DNA of 64,000 bases, from assembly GCF_043641665.1 (NCBI RefSeq), contig NC_092185.1:26316629-26380628 (forward strand), written 5' to 3'. A model generated the notes under the pieces. It worked only from the letters and a program-made list of their open reading frames with translations. It did no database searches and was not told the DNA's origin. Source of the DNA: Enoplosus armatus (Eukaryota; Chordata; Actinopteri; Centrarchiformes; Enoplosidae). Within the stretch, counting starts at the first letter, position 1, and each line of letters starts with the position of its first letter. Shown here in pieces: positions 24,671-35,390 of this stretch. The position numbers and the translations under genes are program-made.

Positions 24671-25199
24671 CAGGGACCGAATTCACAAGCATTCTGAGAA
24701 TACCCTCAGAGAGCTCCTAACTTTGCCTAAAAATGTCTAGCGAGGAGTCCGAGCTTGGGAGTGACTCAGGAAAACTCTGAGAGCAACTCTGAAAGCTTTA
24801 AAAACTTAAAAAGCTGTGATTGGTTGATCAAACAAAAATAAGGAAGTAAAAGCACACTGTTAGGGAAATCAATAGGCCTAATGTACAGTATATAAAGCGT
24901 TTCATGAACTCACTGTCATTCAGCGTTTGCAGAATATTTCTCTCCATTTTCTCCTCTGCTTAAGAAACTCTGAACCCTCTTAAAAGTCCCCCCCCCCCCC
25001 TTCTCCCTAACAGCCTTTCACCTTAGGAGCGCTCTTAAGGGCCAAGATGCTTTGTGAATAACGTTTATCTTTACCAGGATCTAGTCTGAAATGTAAACGC
25101 AGATTCTTAGAAAACGTCATAACTCGAAGAATTTTCTTCGAATTTCGTCACTAAGAGCAACTTTTTGTACTAGAACGCTTTATGAATACGGGGGCCCTG
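24671..25199. mobile_element. MITE with CAGGG termini (class uncertain)
   Basis: A 529-bp element. The left terminus CAGGGACCGAATTCACAAGC pairs with the reverse complement of the right, CAGGGCCCCCGTATTCATAA; both continue into similar sequence. ATTCATAAA-like ends are common in Harbinger MITEs of fish, but no target duplication is clear. Contains a C run near 24990-25000. No coding potential. Confidence 0.65.
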
Positions 25200-25834
25200 A
25201 TCTTTCGGGCATCACTTTAGGGCACATTTGGAATCTTGGGGGAGCTTTGAGATCTCCGCTAGAATTTGAAATAAACTTCTTCTCCGATTGTTGACTTCTG
25301 AAATCCGACATGAATGATTGACAGATTACACTGACACATTCTCAAAAATGTTTTCGGAATAAATTGTTGAATGTGGCTGTAAAATATGCCATCATGGGGT
25401 ATCGGTACCTGGCAATACATTTGGGACTGTTTTAAAGAATAACAAGAAAATTAGTGACATCGATCGTGATAAGTGAACACTGTGAATGAGAGTTGAGATC
25501 CATGAAGATTGTGGAAAACATTATGAAAACGACCCCAAATGAAGTCCCCTGCGTTAAGTGCTAGAACTAACTGCAGCTCTGCTTTGATTTGGTTGAGTGG
25601 ATGAAGGTACGGATCCTCTGATAACCTGCAGATACTACTACTACTGCATCACTGCGTAGACGAGGCATATAGCTTTCTGTATCCCCGCTACTGCTGAAGC
25701 AAGCCTGGGCCTGCCCCCCCCCCCCCACCCCCCTCTCTCTCTCACACACACAGACCCACTTACTACAGCATTCCACAGCCTCCACACACAAACACACAAC
25801 TCTCCTATAACCTCACATTCCAGAGGTGTCACAG

Positions 25835-25883
<49 letters not shown>

Positions 25884-26863
25884 CATCCAGATTCTTGTAT
25901 TTCATCATAAAGATGAGAAACCACCAAATAACGCACAGCGATCCTCTTTTTCCTTCCTTCCTTTGTTTCTTTCCCTTCTTCCCTCCGTCCTCCTCTTCTC
26001 ATTTCTCACTCTCCCAACCTCCAACCTCCACCCCCCCCCCCCCCCCCACCCCTTTTTTTTTTCCTGTCTTGGCACGTCAGACTGTTCTTGAGAAATAGTT
26101 GCGACTGCACGGCTGATTTGTACAACAGCAGATAGAATTCTCCACCCAGTGGAGCATCAAGCCGGAGCTAGGGACTGCTGCAGAACACTGATGTTTACAA
26201 CAGGCCCAGAGTATGTCGGGGGTGGGGAGGGGGGGGGGGCTCTACTTATTGCTCCGTGTGTTATATTTTGTTTCAGTGAGAGAGTTAAAGAGTTCAATGA
26301 TCCAAATGCTGATGGTGTTGTGAATTCTGCATTTTTTTTTGGCATTAAAGGAGTATATTTAAAAGACCCACTCCACTGATTTACCCATGAAGATCAGTTT
26401 ACTGCCACTCAGCCTGTGAAAGCAGTTGTATCATGTCTTCTGTGGGTCTGGAGGAGCTTTGTCTAAGTCTGAGAAAATAACCCTGACGATGTCATCCGAG
26501 TTATTTCAGCTCGGTCTTGAGAGAGGCTACAAATTTAGAGGGACTGCTACACTTGGGGCACGTTTGAAATATGTATGTTGTAACGGATAATTCTTTGCGC
26601 TCTTCGGTGCTAAAACATAAATGACAAAAAAAAAAAAGAAATGTGGATTTTCCAAACAGCCGCAGCTTTATGTGCCCTGCTAGGAGCTGGTTCAGGCTGC
26701 TGATCCCAGCTGAAGAATTCCTGCCCTTCAGGCTGTGACTAACAGCAGAAAACAACAGCAGGGATTGTGCAGCCTGAAGCACAGGATAGACCTATGTAGG
26801 CGTGGCCTGAGTGTTGCTTAACCTGTTGACAGACAACTCTGCTAGGAACTTCTGAATAGCTGC

Positions 26864-26913
<50 letters not shown>

Positions 26914-28518
26914 TGCACACAGATAGTTGGCTGGTTCAAAGCACAGAACACAACAGTGAGAAATGGAGGGTGGAACGGTCAAGTCCCAAAGTTTGGGGTG
27001 TTATTTTGTCACTGTGTTTCACTTTCCTTCATTCAGCCTGACATCATCTTCACGTTAGCCTGTTTCTGTTTGGATATTGGGGGTTTCTGTTTGGTTGGGG
27101 CAAAACAAAATACCAATCAATAGTGACTAACGTATCCACCCTGCTGATGTCACTTTCTGTCGACACGGAAACTGTGGTAGGGGTTGCTGGGAGCGTTTGA
27201 CACAACTCTCACATTGACCAAACAAATATGTTGACTTACAGCAACCTGTCCACCGTCTAGCTATGTAGAAAGATGACTTCCTCAGTCTTTATCCTGCCTA
27301 CAAAGCTCTGATTGGTCGACATCATTTGGCAAAACACCGGACCTACTTCGGGAACCAGGCAAGCGCTAACAAGCATCGACACGAAGTCTGCAAATGTGAA
27401 ACGTATGTCATAATGTCAATCTGCCACACGCAATTACTGTTGAGTAATCCTGTCAGGTTCCATTAACAAGGTGAAGATTCACACATTTGGAGTACCAAGG
27501 GCCATGACTGTGACCCAACACCTTCAGAAATGAGTACGTGCAATGGAAGATCTGACCACAGGGCTGCCCACACCTGTGTTTAAGGGCTTTACGAAGCTGC
27601 ATTTACACAGGTAGCTAAGACTAGAGAGCTGAAAGCTGCTGACACGCCCTCTGATCACTGCGTGGAGGGTGGGTGACAGGTTAGGTTACGATCTTCATTT
27701 CTCGGCGTAAAACATACTCCTGATCAAAGAGCTGGAGCTGGAATACACCGTTCAAAACACAGAGGCTCTCTGGCATGAAGCCGCAGAAGCATTCATACAC
27801 GCATCACTATTTTGTAATTCTACAATCGCTGCAGAAATTCGAAGAAAAAAATAACAAACCAAAAGGTGTCTGGCTTAAAATGGTGTTACAATCACTGGGG
27901 TATAAATCTCCTACACTGGTGAACTGTGACACTTTGATCACTCATATAAATCTGCTGAGAAAGCTGCAGCTGAGACTGCAGCGTTGACTCTATGATTCAG
28001 CACTGAGCGGGGGGGGGGGGCATCCAGTGATTCATAGCTTGTTGTTGTCGGCTAACTGTACTCCACTGTGCTGTGAAACCAATGGCAGAGAATGACAGGT
28101 ATATGATGAAGGCAGGAGCGTAAGCAGAAGTTAGACTTCACATACTCTAGTTGAGAGACTTTTGCCTTAGTGTCTTAACCCACCAAGGTTTCACAACATT
28201 AGCCAATTCAAGAGGTCCAACAACTGAGTCTGATCCTTACTAGACTTAAGTCCCAAATGTTGTGTATACTTCTCAGTCTGTATTTACATTAATTACATTA
28301 ATATTTATTTTGTTCTCTGGTACTGCAGTTTAGTATGGAAGTTCATTCTTGACCTTTGGTGACAAGAATGTGAAAAATAATCGAAGCGAAAAGGTCCACT
28401 TGATCAGTCGCATCTCATGGAGTTCTGTTTGAGCTTTTAAAAGGTCCTGTTAAGCAGTTAAAAAAAGGACCTTTGAGTTTAGATTATTTTGTTACACATC
28501 AGAAAGAGTGTTTCCATT
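25200..28518. other. Intron 1 sequence, no gene; microsatellites and C/G runs
   Basis: CA tracts at 25839-25882 and 26867-26909; C runs near 25716-25727 and 26031-26047; G runs near 26229-26239 and 28009-28020. No exon or repeat family recognised. Confidence 0.5.
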
Positions 28519-28522
28519 TTAA

Positions 28523-28714
28523 CCCTTTATCAGGCACTCATTGAAATACTTACAACACAAAATTTCAACCCTAGAGTGTCATTGCAGGACACAACAAGAC
28601 TTTTTTACTTTTGTGACTTTTTTACTTTTGTGACATTTTTAAAAATATTCAAGTTTTATGTTGAAAATCAAGATCAATGAAGTTACCATATATGGTTCCT
28701 TGCCGGATAAAGGG
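28523..28714. mobile_element. TTAA-target MITE 4 (piggyBac-type)
   Basis: A 192-bp element flanked by TTAA at 28519-28522 and 28715-28718. Termini CCCTTTATCAGGCA and (reversed right) CCCTTTATCCGGCA are inverted with one mismatch. It has an internal tandem duplication of CTTTTTTACTTTTGTGA near 28600-28632. Too small to code. Confidence 0.85.
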
Positions 28715-29086
28715 TTAAGTAAGATTCAGTAATGACTCTCATGTTGAATGTCTCTGGAGTGTAGAAAGACACACGTGAAAAAGAGAGGAATAGGCATTCA
28801 ACCCGGGAAGCTTTCTTGCTGTCACCCTACAGTGCTTAAGAATGCTGATTTGCATGGGAACGTCCTCCGTAATGGGCAGCCCATGACCAGTGTGGCATGA
28901 GTCAGTCCAGAACAGGACAAGGCCTTGTCCCTCAGCACTGATGCAAATCTCAATGTGTCTCTAAGACACTGCGGCGTTAATGTCCAAAGTGACTGTGGTC
29001 ACTTATCTGGCAGATTTCATAGGCTCAAAGAGACTTGACGTGACAATACAATTATCATATCTCACATATTGTTGGTTTGGAATATT

Positions 29087-29242
29087 GGGCATCCTGGTGG
29101 CCTAGACGCTTAAGATGCTGACCGTGTGATCGCAAAGTCCCTGATTCGAGTCTGGTCGGAACCTTTGTGGCATACTTCACCCCTCTTTTGTCTGATCCTA
29201 TCACCTCTGTCTACAGTACGCTATCGAATAAAGGAAAAATGA
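29087..29242 (+). mobile_element. tRNA-derived SINE
   Basis: Starts GGGCATCCTGGTGGCCTAGA with an A-box-like TGGCCTAGACGC and has a B-box-like GATTCGAGTC at 29143-29152, about 45 bp downstream. After the tRNA-like head comes a short unrelated body ending in AATAAAGG and an A-rich tail. This is the layout of common percomorph tRNA-derived SINEs. It does not fold as a complete tRNA. Confidence 0.75.
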
Positions 29243-29550
29243 CTTGAATGTTTTATATAAAATTCATGCTCACACTGATGGACAGAACTTTTAGAAAATG
29301 CATATTTTTTTCCCCCACCGTGAATTGACATCTGACCCTCCACCTTTAATGTGGTTCTCATGATATAGGACACTTCCATGTACCAGCAATAATAATGTCA
29401 CACTACTTACATATATATTATATATATATATATTACTATAATGAATTGCAAAATACGCTAGGATAAAGGTCCCCACTAGATCCTCAACATGCAGCCTGGT
29501 GAATTCTGTATATTCTGGGTTGGTTGCACTGTTAGCTGCAACAGGAATGG

Positions 29551-29733
29551 ACTTGGACTTCACTTATACATGGCGCTCTTCAACCGTAACGGTTTCCAAA
29601 GTGCTTTACAGATCTGGTCTCATTCACACACACATTCACACACCGATGGCGACCGAGCTGCCATGTAACCACCTCCCCCAAACCCGCTCTCCCCGGTGCG
29701 ACATTGCTAACCAACTGCACCACCATGCCGCCC
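29551..29733 (-). repeat. Interspersed repeat family B, copy 1
   Basis: In reverse orientation it begins GGGCGGCATGGTGGTGCAGT and ends in GCGCCATGTATAAGTGAAGT. Shared with 30816-31020, 31203-31392, 38845-38957 and 46785-47020. The head resembles a tRNA-like SINE head, but the class is uncertain. Confidence 0.7.
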
Positions 29734-30739
29734 TTCCAGGATGGGCTCAATCTGTTATGACGAACTTTTACACTGGTGGCAGAGAAGATAAACCTACATT
29801 ACAACCGCAAAAAACACCAGTAATTATTGGTGAGAATGACACAATAAATACTGATGCACTCATATTTCAAAGTGCATCATCTTGATCATGTCAGACAAGT
29901 CCTGTCATCTTCACTTTCCCACTCTCATTTAGTACCAAATCATATACAGCACTGGCTGCTTGGCAATATCTTCCATATATGTGTGTGATCAAACCCTGGT
30001 CTCCTCTTTCTAAAAACAGGTATTCGTCTAAAAAGATAAAGACCATCGTGCACAGATATTCTAAAGTTGTTCAGTCCCAGAACCCCATGGTATCTGGGTC
30101 AAAGGTGGCTCTGTCCACTGAGTCACGTTCACAGGCATGCGTGAGTCACATAGGACTACAAATGCTGTGTGTTGGGACAAACTGTCAGGTGAAGTGAAAA
30201 CCACAGTTGTCAGGTGTCTAACCAAGAGAATACAGTGCAGAACTTTACTGACTATTTATTGACTGGCTGGCGTGCGTTCTGATTGGGCGATTCACCGATC
30301 CACTGGTTGACTGACTTTATGGGTGACACCTGTGTGCGCTTTAACTCTGGGGTCAGCGAAGATGACTGTGTTCGGTGGATCTGTATGTGTGTGGTTTGGT
30401 AGATAGTAGATGAGGGGGTGGGTCGCAAATCATCGGAGCCTGAACACTACCCTGGATGGGGTGGGGGGTGTATGTGTCATGAAGGAGACAGAGGGGAATT
30501 CCTGCTGTAAGCCAGGCCTCCATGACTCAGTCAGTGAGTCAGGAGAAATGTGTGCTGTCACAATGAGGACCACCGAGAATGCTTACTCCAAAACTGAGAC
30601 CGTCATTCGTATCTTTATATGTCTGCAAATAACGCCTAAATATAAAACAACAAGGGGGAAAAGACAGCTAGGTATAAGGGGTCTGTGATGTGGTTGTAAC
30701 ATAGACTAACCATAGTGCCTACAGAAAACCCTTTCCACT
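29734..30739. other. Intron 1 sequence, nothing recognised
   Basis: No microsatellite, repeat family or exon recognised. Confidence 0.45.
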
Positions 30740-31195
30740 GACTAAAAACATCTTCTTCCTCTGTGCCATAGAGCTCCATTGTTGTTCCAAAACTATTAAA
30801 AACACATCAGTGAGCGGCATGGTGGCGCAGTGGTTAGCACTGTCGCACGGGAGGTGAAGCTGGTTAGAGCGGGTTGGGGGACCAGCACCTTGCATGGCAG
30901 CTCGGTCGACATTGGTGTGTGAATGTGTGAGTGAATGGGTGAATGAGACTTAGCTGTAAAGCGCTTTGGCAACCGTGAAGGTTGAAAAGCGCTATATAAG
31001 TGAGATCATTTACCATTTACACTGTTGCACTGGGTGACATGTTCCTTCGATTACAACGAACGAACACACACACACATTGTAGTTTATTTGGACTCAATCC
31101 CACACACACTGTAGTCCTGCCGCCCCAAAATACTCACTAGAGCACCAAATGTGGATTCATCCACTGTTGAATATAGTCCCCAACAAAACGCATTG
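30740..31195 (-). repeat. Interspersed repeat family A, copy 2, interrupted by a family-B insertion
   Basis: Reverse-orientation copy. Left part (30740-30815) runs from CTTCTTCCTCTGTGCC to AACACATCAGTGAGC; right part resumes at 31021 with ACTGTTGCACTGGGTGACAT and continues to CCCCAACAAAACGCA near 31192. Copy 3 (37620-37800) shows the uninterrupted arrangement, so 30816-31020 is a later insertion. Confidence 0.8.
30816..31020 (+). mobile_element. Interspersed repeat family B, copy 2, nested in family A
   Basis: A 205-bp insert from GGCATGGTGGCGCAGTGG to GTGAGATCATTTACCATTTAC. It contains the conserved GTAAAGCGCTTTGGCAAC and AAAAGCGCTATATAAGTGA blocks. The host family-A sequence is continuous on either side. 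Confidence 0.8.
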
Positions 31196-31202
31196 TTGGT
31201 TT

Positions 31203-31392
31203 GGTAAATGGTAAAGGGTCTTCACTTATATGGCGACCGAGCTGCCATGCAAGGTGCTGGCCTCCATCGGAGCAAGTTAGGGTTCAGCGTCTTGCTCAAG
31301 GACACTTTGACATGACGGGGGGAGCCGGGGATCGCTCTACCCTGCTCTACCTCCCATGCGACAGTGCTAACCACTGCGCCACCATGCCGCCC
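31203..31392 (-). repeat. Interspersed repeat family B, copy 3
   Basis: Reverse-orientation copy from GGTAAATGGTAAAGG to CCACCATGCCGCC, 180 bp from copy 2 and inverted relative to it. Confidence 0.75.
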
Positions 31393-31396
31393 CAGT

Positions 31397-32560
31397 TTGG
31401 GTCTTTTCACTTTAGACAATTTGTTGACAATTAAATGAAAAGAAGATTTCTGTAGAAAATATGTATGTGCTTTGTAAAAAGTATATTCCTCAAAGAAAGG
31501 TATCCAAGTACAATTTTGTATTGGTGCTGTCATTTTCCAAATTTCAAATGAATACCCAGCCCATAACTAACGCTCATCAGGACTTTCTTTAAAACATAGA
31601 ACAATATCTCTGCATCATCATAAACCATCTAGGCACTTCCAAATTGGGGGGTTTCTAATGAGCGTGGGACAACAATGTCCATTTTGTATTTCTGAGTGTC
31701 CTTCATTTATACTTCATTATCCCACATGCTGTAGCTCAAAACACAGTGAGCACAGTGAGTGCAATGGGAACACACATCAGTCTAATCCTGTTGTCAACAC
31801 TTCCATCTGATAGCTCCTTTCTTCGCATTTGATCCATCTGATAGGTCAACAGGCAAGATTAGAGGAGTGTTTTTATTGGCCAGGACCAAGTTAGAGTCAA
31901 GGAAACCTGATTCTTTGGATGAATGAGTGAGACTGATATTCTCTCACTAACATATGATATGGAGGGAATCCTCTTCATCTATCTTAAGCCAGCACTGTTT
32001 CCTGGCCCTGTTAACGCCTCCTCACTTCTGAGATGATGTGTCACCACTTGTCTGCTAAAGCTTGGGACACAAGCGGAAACCTACAAAGACTGGACAAACC
32101 ACACATAAATACTGTGTTTCTACCAACTTGCATAGAGTGTTTGGTCTTTGACTGTCAGGAGGGAGCATAAACATTACGACTGAGTAGATACACCAAACAA
32201 GACTCGTCAGTAACCTGTGGAGGTCTGGCGGTAGACGACCCTGCAAATCCCGCAAGATCGGCAACTGTCGTGTGGTCTTGTTCCAGATGAGATCCTGGAT
32301 GGGGAGGCGTGTACACTGTAGAGCCAACAGGGACTCTACTGGAGCTGAGTGAACTTTGTAAAACGAAGCTAGCTCCAACTGTCAACACCGACTGACCCAG
32401 ACTGGAACAGACCAACAGTCCAACTTGGTCCCATCAGCCGTCACGTCCAAATTATATTCAGAAATAACTGTCCCAATGCGTGTCCCCGCCTTAAGCGCAG
32501 CCTTGAAATCTGACTGTATTGATGTGTGTGCGCATGCGCCGACGTGCATGCAGCCGGTTA
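31397..32560. other. Intron 1 sequence, nothing recognised
   Basis: No microsatellite or repeat family recognised; open frames here have no recognisable similarity. Confidence 0.45.
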
Positions 32561-32564
32561 CAGT

Positions 32565-32759
32565 CGCTCCTGTTTGTTTTCTTCTTTTTCATACTTTTCT
32601 CCTTTATTTCTTTATTTAACTCAGAACTTTTTTTAAGTACTGACTTTTGAAGTTGTACCCTTTTAAATTATGCTATTTTTCTACTCTGGAATGGGAGCAC
32701 CGGTACTGTACAATTTCCCCCCGGGGATCAATAAAGTATTTCTGATTCTGATTCTGATT
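32565..32759 (+). mobile_element. LINE 3' end with GATTCT tail repeats
   Basis: AT-rich sequence ending in CCCCGGGGATCAATAAAGTA then TTTCTGATTCTGATTCTGAT. This 3' terminus is a hallmark of a common fish LINE (probably L2 group); further copies lie at 16986-17034 and 59586-59632. The left limit is uncertain. Confidence 0.7.
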
Positions 32760-32926
32760 GTAATAGTTGGAATAGCTGAAATTTGTAATAGGAACTACAG
32801 AACCTTACTCGGTATGGGGATGCACCTTGGGTAAACTACCCGGTTCAGGTCTAGGAAGTCCTGGGTGCATGGTTTGGTTCAGCAATTCCTTTGACTCCTG
32901 ATTTATCTTTATGTGGGGACAGATCT

Positions 32927-32968
<42 letters not shown>

Positions 32969-33778
32969 CATACACAAGTGTGCATTTTCAGTTATGAAGG
33001 GACCTGTTTTGGATTTGTGTAGAAGTGTTTCTTTACTTTTGATTTCATAATAACTTGCATCTTTTATTTGATTTTTGATGGAGCTTTTGAGGCCACCAGC
33101 TTCACCTATTTCGACATTTAAGCGATTTATTGTCCACTTAAAGTGAAACATTGACATTAAATCTCAGTAAACAACATGGCAGTGCTGTACAGTCAATGGG
33201 AAAGCTCCGACATGGCTGCCTCCGTTCCACAACAGTGGAATGTTATTTCATATTAATTACACACTAATTACTGGCGTGTAATTACTAGTTGCACACACAG
33301 CGATCTGCTCCACAGTATTTCACTGTCTGCCACATTCCTGACTGTGTAGTTACCCCAAACACACACACACACACACACAGACACACACACACACACACAG
33401 TGGTATGACATGAGCAGTGAGCCAACATTGACGCAGAAGCCTTCAAACAATAGCAGGGAAGGACCGTTGCAGCCAGTTTCTTTTTATTCTCTTTCTATCT
33501 GTCCTCCTCTCCTTCCATTCTGTCAAACTTCTCCTTCTCCCCCTCCTCACCAAACCATTATTCTCTTCCCCCCAGCCAACCAGCCCCCCTTCTGTCTTTC
33601 TCTGTTTCACTAAATCAATGTCATATTCAATACTTGCACATATCATCTCGTCCTGCCTCCCTTTCTGCTCTTGTTGCACTGAAGTCTTTTTTGCTCTTTC
33701 AGCCTCCCTCTGTCCTCTAGCCATAAAACCTTCATTTCTCCCGACTTTCCTCTGAGTCAGCAGAAAGACAGCCCTCGA

Positions 33779-33809
<31 letters not shown>

Positions 33810-34392
33810 CTTTCTTTCTTTCTTTCTTTCTTCCCGGAGCCATAAACCGGACGATAGCCTTCTGCTGTGCGTTCCGAGTCTGTGCAGTGATGCATTCAAG
33901 GAAGAACATTTAAAAGAAAGCATGCGTTCTCAAGAGGATTAAAAGGCATCAAGAGACAAACTTTTACTGAATTCTTGTCAAGCATCCAGATACGAAACCT
34001 GGAAATGTCACTTTTTGCTTCATTGTCTCTTTTCTCAACTTGCTTTTGATGTTTTACTTATTTCTTAGAGCACATAGTTTCTATTTTATGTTATATTCAA
34101 TGGCCTGACAAAAAGTCAAGTCTTTTACTGTCTTACTTAAAAACGTTTAAACTATTTAGCAACTTTTTGAGCCTGAACATTCCTTCACAGGACAGTGAAG
34201 TCTCCTTGACCTGCGTGTACTGACTTTAAACCCTCGACCACAAACACAGACACACACACACACACACACACACACTCCCTGCTGAGAGCCAACAAAAGGT
34301 AGGAATCTGCAGAGAAAATGTTAACTCCAGACTCCCTCTGCTCCCCCTTCGCATTTTCAAGTCTCCCTTGATTTTGCATACACACACTTAAA

Positions 34393-34393
<1 letters not shown>
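32760..34393. other. Intron 1 sequence near exon 1; AT, CA and CT microsatellites
   Basis: AT tract 32930-32962, CA tracts about 33360-33399 and 34247-34274, CT/CTTT tract about 33780-33832. No exon recognised. Confidence 0.5.

Positions 34394-34450
<57 letters not shown>
34394..34450 (-). promoter_or_regulatory. 5' splice donor of bcar1 intron 1 fused to a GT/GA microsatellite
   Basis: The donor GTGAGT is continuous with a pure GT tract of about 19 units (plus-strand CA tract about 34406-34446), then a GA tract (about 34394-34406). On the transcript the first 57 intron bases are nearly all GU and GA repeats, so many GT dinucleotides could compete with the real donor. GU-rich tracts just after a donor are known binding targets of TDP-43 and CELF-type proteins; an effect here is inference. 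Confidence 0.75.
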
Positions 34451-34462
34451 CAGATAGTTCAT
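34451..34462 (-). CDS. bcar1: bcar1 coding exon 1 (start codon, M-N-Y-L)
   Basis: Four codons, ATG AAC TAT CTG, followed directly by GTGAGTG, a good 5' splice site in phase 0. Exon 2 starts in phase 0 with NVLAKALYDN, so the junction reads MNYL-NVLAKALYDN, matching the known start of BCAR1 proteins (human begins MNHL then NVLAK). The start context is ACAAAATGA, with A at -3, which suits initiation. It is far too short to be found as an open reading frame; the call rests on the start codon, the donor, the phase and the family N-terminus together. The 5' UTR part of this exon continues to higher coordinates, but its length cannot be read from sequence. An alternative first exon elsewhere is possible, as human BCAR1 has several. 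Confidence 0.9.
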
Positions 34463-34825
34463 TTTGTCCCTGCTGCAGTGAGGCGGCTGTGTGGTAACTC
34501 CGGGGCAGGGCTGTAGCTCAGCCCCTGTGAGACACTTTGCAAACTAGATCCTTTGTGGAGAGTAGATCCCAAAAGATCCCAAAACTCCTCCAGGTCTCCT
34601 CCTCCTCCGCCCTCCTTCCTTCCTTCCTTCCCTCCTATGTCCTCCCGTCCTCCCTCCGTTTTCTTCTCTGTGTCTCTCCTTCTGTCTTGTTCAGTCTTGT
34701 TTTCGGTAGTCGAGCAGATCCTGTCACATTCTGCCGCTCCGTGATCTCACACCGCAAGAATGAAATCGCTGCTTGGCCCATTTACTTCTACCCCGCTCAC
34801 CCCTTCGTTCTCCCTTGATCTCCCT

Positions 34826-34879
<54 letters not shown>

Positions 34880-34900
34880 TGCCTGAGGAAAAGAGGGAGG
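34463..34900 (-). promoter_or_regulatory. bcar1 5' UTR and probable core promoter (extent uncertain)
   Basis: Sequence immediately upstream of the start codon on the minus strand. It contains G-rich stretches, a GGA-repeat-rich block (plus-strand CCTCCTCC and TTCC repeats, about 34587-34680) and a pure CT tract on the plus strand (34832-34876), i.e. GA on the gene strand. No TATA box is evident and CpG density is modest, so this is not a clear CpG island. The transcription start cannot be placed; position relative to the start codon is the main evidence. Confidence 0.5.
34832..34876. repeat. (CT)n microsatellite in the bcar1 promoter region
   Basis: About 22 CT units on the plus strand, hence (GA)n on the gene strand, about 370-415 bp upstream of the start codon. 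Confidence 0.95.
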
Positions 34901-34914
34901 AGTGTGTAACCCGA

Positions 34915-34929
34915 CACGTCACTTCCTGT
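34915..34929 (-). promoter_or_regulatory. ETS/CRE composite motif upstream of bcar1 exon 1
   Basis: On the gene strand this reads ACAGGAAGTGACGTG: an ETS core (CAGGAAGT) running directly into a CRE half-site (TGACGTG). The ETS-CRE fusion is a known promoter arrangement for ETS plus CREB/ATF factors. It lies about 455 bp upstream of the start codon. The match is seen directly; its use is inferred. Confidence 0.4.
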
Positions 34930-34984
34930 TGGATCCTGATATTCCCTCTACCCAGTCTGGCCATTGGCCTGAGGAGCTCTTCTC

Positions 34985-34992
34985 ATGCAAAT
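34985..34992 (+). promoter_or_regulatory. perfect octamer (POU factor) motif ATGCAAAT
   Basis: An exact ATGCAAAT octamer about 520 bp upstream of the bcar1 start codon and 56 bp beyond the ETS/CRE motif. An eight-base match can occur by chance, so only the clustering near the promoter makes it worth noting. Confidence 0.3.
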
Positions 34993-35183
34993 AAGCTTTG
35001 CCCTCCCACTGTCCCCACTCCCTCCTCTCTCTCTCCCCCTGGCTGTGAGAGAGTGTCAGTGCTTTTGAATGCTGCTGAGACGCTCTCATACAGTGTGCTG
35101 CACATGAGCATGAGGCAACATTACCTCATCTAATTGTCTTTACCCTCAGATTGGAGTTCCTCTGTCACCCTGCCTTAAAAAGA

Positions 35184-35390
35184 CCAGTGGTTCCCAACCT
35201 GGGGGTCGCCAAAGCTCCACTGGGGGTCGTGAAGCCCTCTTGATTTCAAGGGTGTAAGAATTTTTATATATATGTAACCTGTAAGTGTAAGGGTTATTTT
35301 AGAAGTTATATCTTTATTATAAAGCCAGGCTGCTTGGACTGTTAAAACTTATGTATGATAGTCAAATTAAAAGAAAGTCATGATGTTAAT
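35184..35390 (+). mobile_element. MITE family F, copy 1 (left part)
   Basis: Starts CCAGTGGTTCCCAACCTGGG and includes AAGCCAGGCTGCTTGGACT. Related copies: 50947-51283 (reverse), 52070-52474 (forward, right part) and 59808-60035 (reverse, right part). Combined, the family has inverted CCAGTGGTTCCCAACC ends. Confidence 0.75.

Larger units (their letters stand above)
13047..34450 (-). other. bcar1: bcar1 intron 1 (21,404 bp)
   Basis: Bounded by the exon-1 donor and the exon-2 acceptor, both phase 0. It contains no other recognisable coding exon. It carries a TTAA MITE, a hAT MITE, two PIF/Harbinger remnants in opposite orientation, a probable foldback-type MITE, a SINE, several family-B copies and a LINE 3' tail. 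Alternative first exons inside it cannot be excluded. Confidence 0.85.

Noticed and set aside
29087..29160. Functional tRNA gene
   Set aside because: It has A- and B-box-like sequences but no complete cloverleaf, and it continues into a SINE body and tail.
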